The position numbers and the translations under genes are program-made. A DNA stretch of 35,846 nt from assembly GCA_021805275.1 (NCBI GenBank), contig JAJZFQ010000094.1, positions 1 through 35,846 on the forward strand. Reading direction: 5' to 3'. Source of the stretch: Pseudomonadota bacterium. GTDB lineage: Bacteria; Pseudomonadota; Gammaproteobacteria; Steroidobacterales; Steroidobacteraceae. This document shows, piece by piece, positions 34,341-35,846 of this stretch. How positions within the stretch are numbered: position 1 is the stretch's first letter; every line of letters begins with the position of its first letter. The notes beneath the pieces were generated by a model. It did not search any database, was not told the DNA's origin, and saw only the letters and a list, made by a program, of their open reading frames with translations.

Positions 34341-35812
34341 CAGTGAGCTCGCTCAAAATCGATGAAACCGCGTTCGACGTCGACCCGCACCAGGCGCACC
34401 GTCAGCCGGTGACCGATGTCCGCACCCGCGAAGCCGCGCACCAGGCGCCCCTCGATCGCCGGGCGCAGGATGCGCACCCACGTGCCCTTGCTCGCCGCGC
34501 CGGTGACCAGTGCCTCGAACCGCTCGCCGATGCGGCCGGACAGCAGCAGCGCGGCGGCCGATTTGCCGACGCGGCGCTCGACCTTGGCGGCGTTGTCCTC
34601 CTGCAGGGTGCAGTGCTCGGCGAGCGCCTCGAGTACCCCGAAGTGATATGGGGCGGGTTTCCCGGCGAGCACGGCCTTCACCAGGCGCTGGCTGATCAGA
34701 TCCGGGAAGCGGCGGTTCGGGGCGCTGGAGTGCGTGTAGTCGCTCACCGCGAGACCGAAGTGTCCGGTGGCCGCCCGACCCGGCGCCTGGGCGAGATACT
34801 CGCCACGACCGAGTGATTTGACCACGGCGAGCGACAGGTCGGCGAAGCGCTCCGGGTCGGCGCTGCGCCGTCGCGCGAGAAAGCCGTTCAGGGCGAGTGC
34901 ATCGGGTTGCGCCGGGAGATGCTCGCCCACTTCCTCGGCGAGCGCGACGATGCGCTCCCAGCGCCGCGGCGTACGCAGGACCCGGCGCAGCGAAGGCACG
35001 CCGTGGAGGTCCAGAAAGCGCGCCACGGATCCATTGGCGGCGATCATCAGGTCCTCGATCAGCTCCTGCGCGCGGTTCTTGCGGTCGCGCTCCAGATCGC
35101 GCAGCGCATCGCCGTCGAACACCGCGTGGGTCTTGAGCGTTTCCAGCGTCAAGGCGCCTTGTACGTGTCGCTGCGCGCGCAACGATTGGGCGGCCGCATC
35201 CTGCAGGCGCAGCTGCTGCTGCAGTGCTGGGTCGCCCAGGCCCGGGGGCGGCGCGGCCTCGCCTTCGAGCCAGGCCGCCACCGAGGGGTAGGCGAGCTTG
35301 GCCTGATTGCGCACGATGGCGCGATACAGCTCCGAGTTCCCGACGTGTCCGTCCGTCGAGACGATCATCTCGACAACGAGTGCGATGCGCTCCTGGTCCT
35401 CGTTGAGCGAGGTGAGATCGGTCGAGAGCCGCTCGGGCAGCATCGGGAAGATGCGCGCCGGGGTATACACCGAGGTCGTGTTCGTGCGCGCATGGCGGTC
35501 GATCGGGGTGTCGGCGCTGACCAGCGCATCGACGTCCGCTATCGCCACCCACACGCGGGTGGTTCCGTCGGGGAGCGCCTCGGCGGCAGAGATCTGGTCG
35601 AGATCGCGGGAATCGTTGTTGTCTATCGACACCCACGGCAGCGGGCGCAGGTCCCGCAGGGTTTCCCCATGACCGGGGCGCGCCGCGTCGCTGAAAGCCG
35701 CAGTCTGGCGCATTGCTGCGGGCGCGAACTCCGGCTGCAGCCCCCGCTCGATCATGGCGATGCGAGCAATGTGCCGCAGGATCTGTCGTCCGCCGTGCGA
35801 GGCCAAATGCAT
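34340..35812 (-). CDS. RNB-domain 3'-5' exoribonuclease (VacB/RNase II-like)
   Basis: This ribonuclease has 490 residues, shorter than RNase R or RNase II because the N-terminal cold-shock/CSD segment is reduced. The RNB active site is near residue 62 (SIDNNDSRDLDQ), with D64, D70 and D72 matching the acidic residues of RNase II D201, D207 and D209. The fourth position, D210 in RNase II, is Q73 here. The second conserved piece, SAPNRRFPDLISQR, matches the tSPIRRYPDL motif. An S1-like C-terminus (GTWVRILRP...) follows. The start is ATG 35812 with GAGGA upstream; the -10 lies at the window end. Probably co-transcribed with the LOG gene. Confidence 0.88.
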   Translation of the reverse strand: MHLASHGGRQILRHIARIAMIERGLQPEFAPAAMRQTAAFSDAARPGHGETLRDLRPLPWVSIDNNDSRDLDQISAAEALPDGTTRVWVAIADVDALVSADTPIDRHARTNTTSVYTPARIFPMLPERLSTDLTSLNEDQERIALVVEMIVSTDGHVGNSELYRAIVRNQAKLAYPSVAAWLEGEAAPPPGLGDPALQQQLRLQDAAAQSLRAQRHVQGALTLETLKTHAVFDGDALRDLERDRKNRAQELIEDLMIAANGSVARFLDLHGVPSLRRVLRTPRRWERIVALAEEVGEHLPAQPDALALNGFLARRRSADPERFADLSLAVVKSLGRGEYLAQAPGRAATGHFGLAVSDYTHSSAPNRRFPDLISQRLVKAVLAGKPAPYHFGVLEALAEHCTLQEDNAAKVERRVGKSAAALLLSGRIGERFEALVTGAASKGTWVRILRPAIEGRLVRGFAGADIGHRLTVRLVRVDVERGFIDFERAH

Positions 35813-35839
35813 CCGCTGTCCTCAACGACCGAATGCGGC

Positions 35840-35845
35840 ATCCTA
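35840..35845 (-). promoter_or_regulatory. Possible -10 of the RNB ribonuclease / LOG operon
   Basis: The minus strand reads TAGGAT followed by GCCGCA, giving a leader of about 21 bases with the GAGGA ribosome site. The -35 would lie outside the window. The same TAGGATGCCGCA precedes the ABC ATPase gene. Confidence 0.35.
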
Positions 35846-35846
35846 G

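Noticed and set aside
34353..35825. A second 490-residue minus-strand frame over the RNB ribonuclease
   Set aside because: The other frame contains the RNB motifs and a ribosome site; this one is Arg/Ala-rich with no motif.

Overview
This window is dense, GC-rich chromosomal DNA from a gammaproteobacterium. The genes point to a lineage near Xanthomonadales or Nevskiales: one protein fuses aspartokinase to homoserine dehydrogenase at the head of thrABC, there is a Xanthomonas-like tryptophan 2,3-dioxygenase, a purB/nudJ/mnmA neighbourhood, a true TatD and a PhoP/PhoQ-type two-component pair. The taxonomic placement is inferred from gene content only. No phage, insertion sequence, CRISPR array, rRNA or tRNA was seen. 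The longest gene-free stretch is about 216 bases (6820-7035), and it is the most unusual non-coding piece.

Region by region. (1) 1-6402, plus strand: the 3' part of a beta-lactamase-fold serine hydrolase, then the complete heterotetrameric sarcosine oxidase operon soxB-soxD-soxA-soxG, which makes glycine, hydrogen peroxide and 5,10-methylene-tetrahydrofolate (formaldehyde without folate). (2) 6435-7602, minus strand: a GFA-type (DUF636) zinc protein gene broken by a one-base frameshift. Behind it lies an AT-rich island with a perfect 13-base inverted repeat, then an unrecognised 188-aa helical protein. (3) 7718-13082, plus strand: thrA(AK-HSD)-thrB-thrC for homoserine and threonine synthesis, with a membrane-anchored NERD-domain protein at the end. 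(4) 13099-19095, minus strand: M20 dipeptidase, tatD, a CxxC redoxin, a Pseudomonas-type L-threonine aldolase, and an ABC-2 exporter pair. (5) 19214-20814, plus strand: a YgjP-like metallopeptidase translationally overlapped with tryptophan 2,3-dioxygenase. (6) 20830-27985, minus strand: HAD-IB phosphatase, acnA, mnmA, nudJ, a DUF7931-like protein and purB. (7) 28100-33469, plus strand: fumC-nudL-mazG, then a PepSY protein with phoP and phoQ-like genes. (8) 33549-35812, minus strand: an RNB-domain ribonuclease followed by a LOG-family protein.

Functionally this is mainly housekeeping: one-carbon and glycine metabolism (sox, threonine aldolase), aspartate-family amino acids, two TCA enzymes (acnA, fumC), purine synthesis, tRNA thiolation and nucleotide-pool sanitation (nudJ, nudL, mazG). 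I do not see a clear new multi-gene system such as a defence island. The best leads are regulatory or oddities: the palindromic AT island upstream of the broken GFA gene, two probable leaderless genes with an identical -10-to-ATG spacing (one with its -10 enclosed in a perfect inverted repeat), a PhoQ-like sensor without the usual acidic cluster encoded beside a PepSY protein, and a serine hydrolase with an atypical second catalytic motif next to the sox operon.
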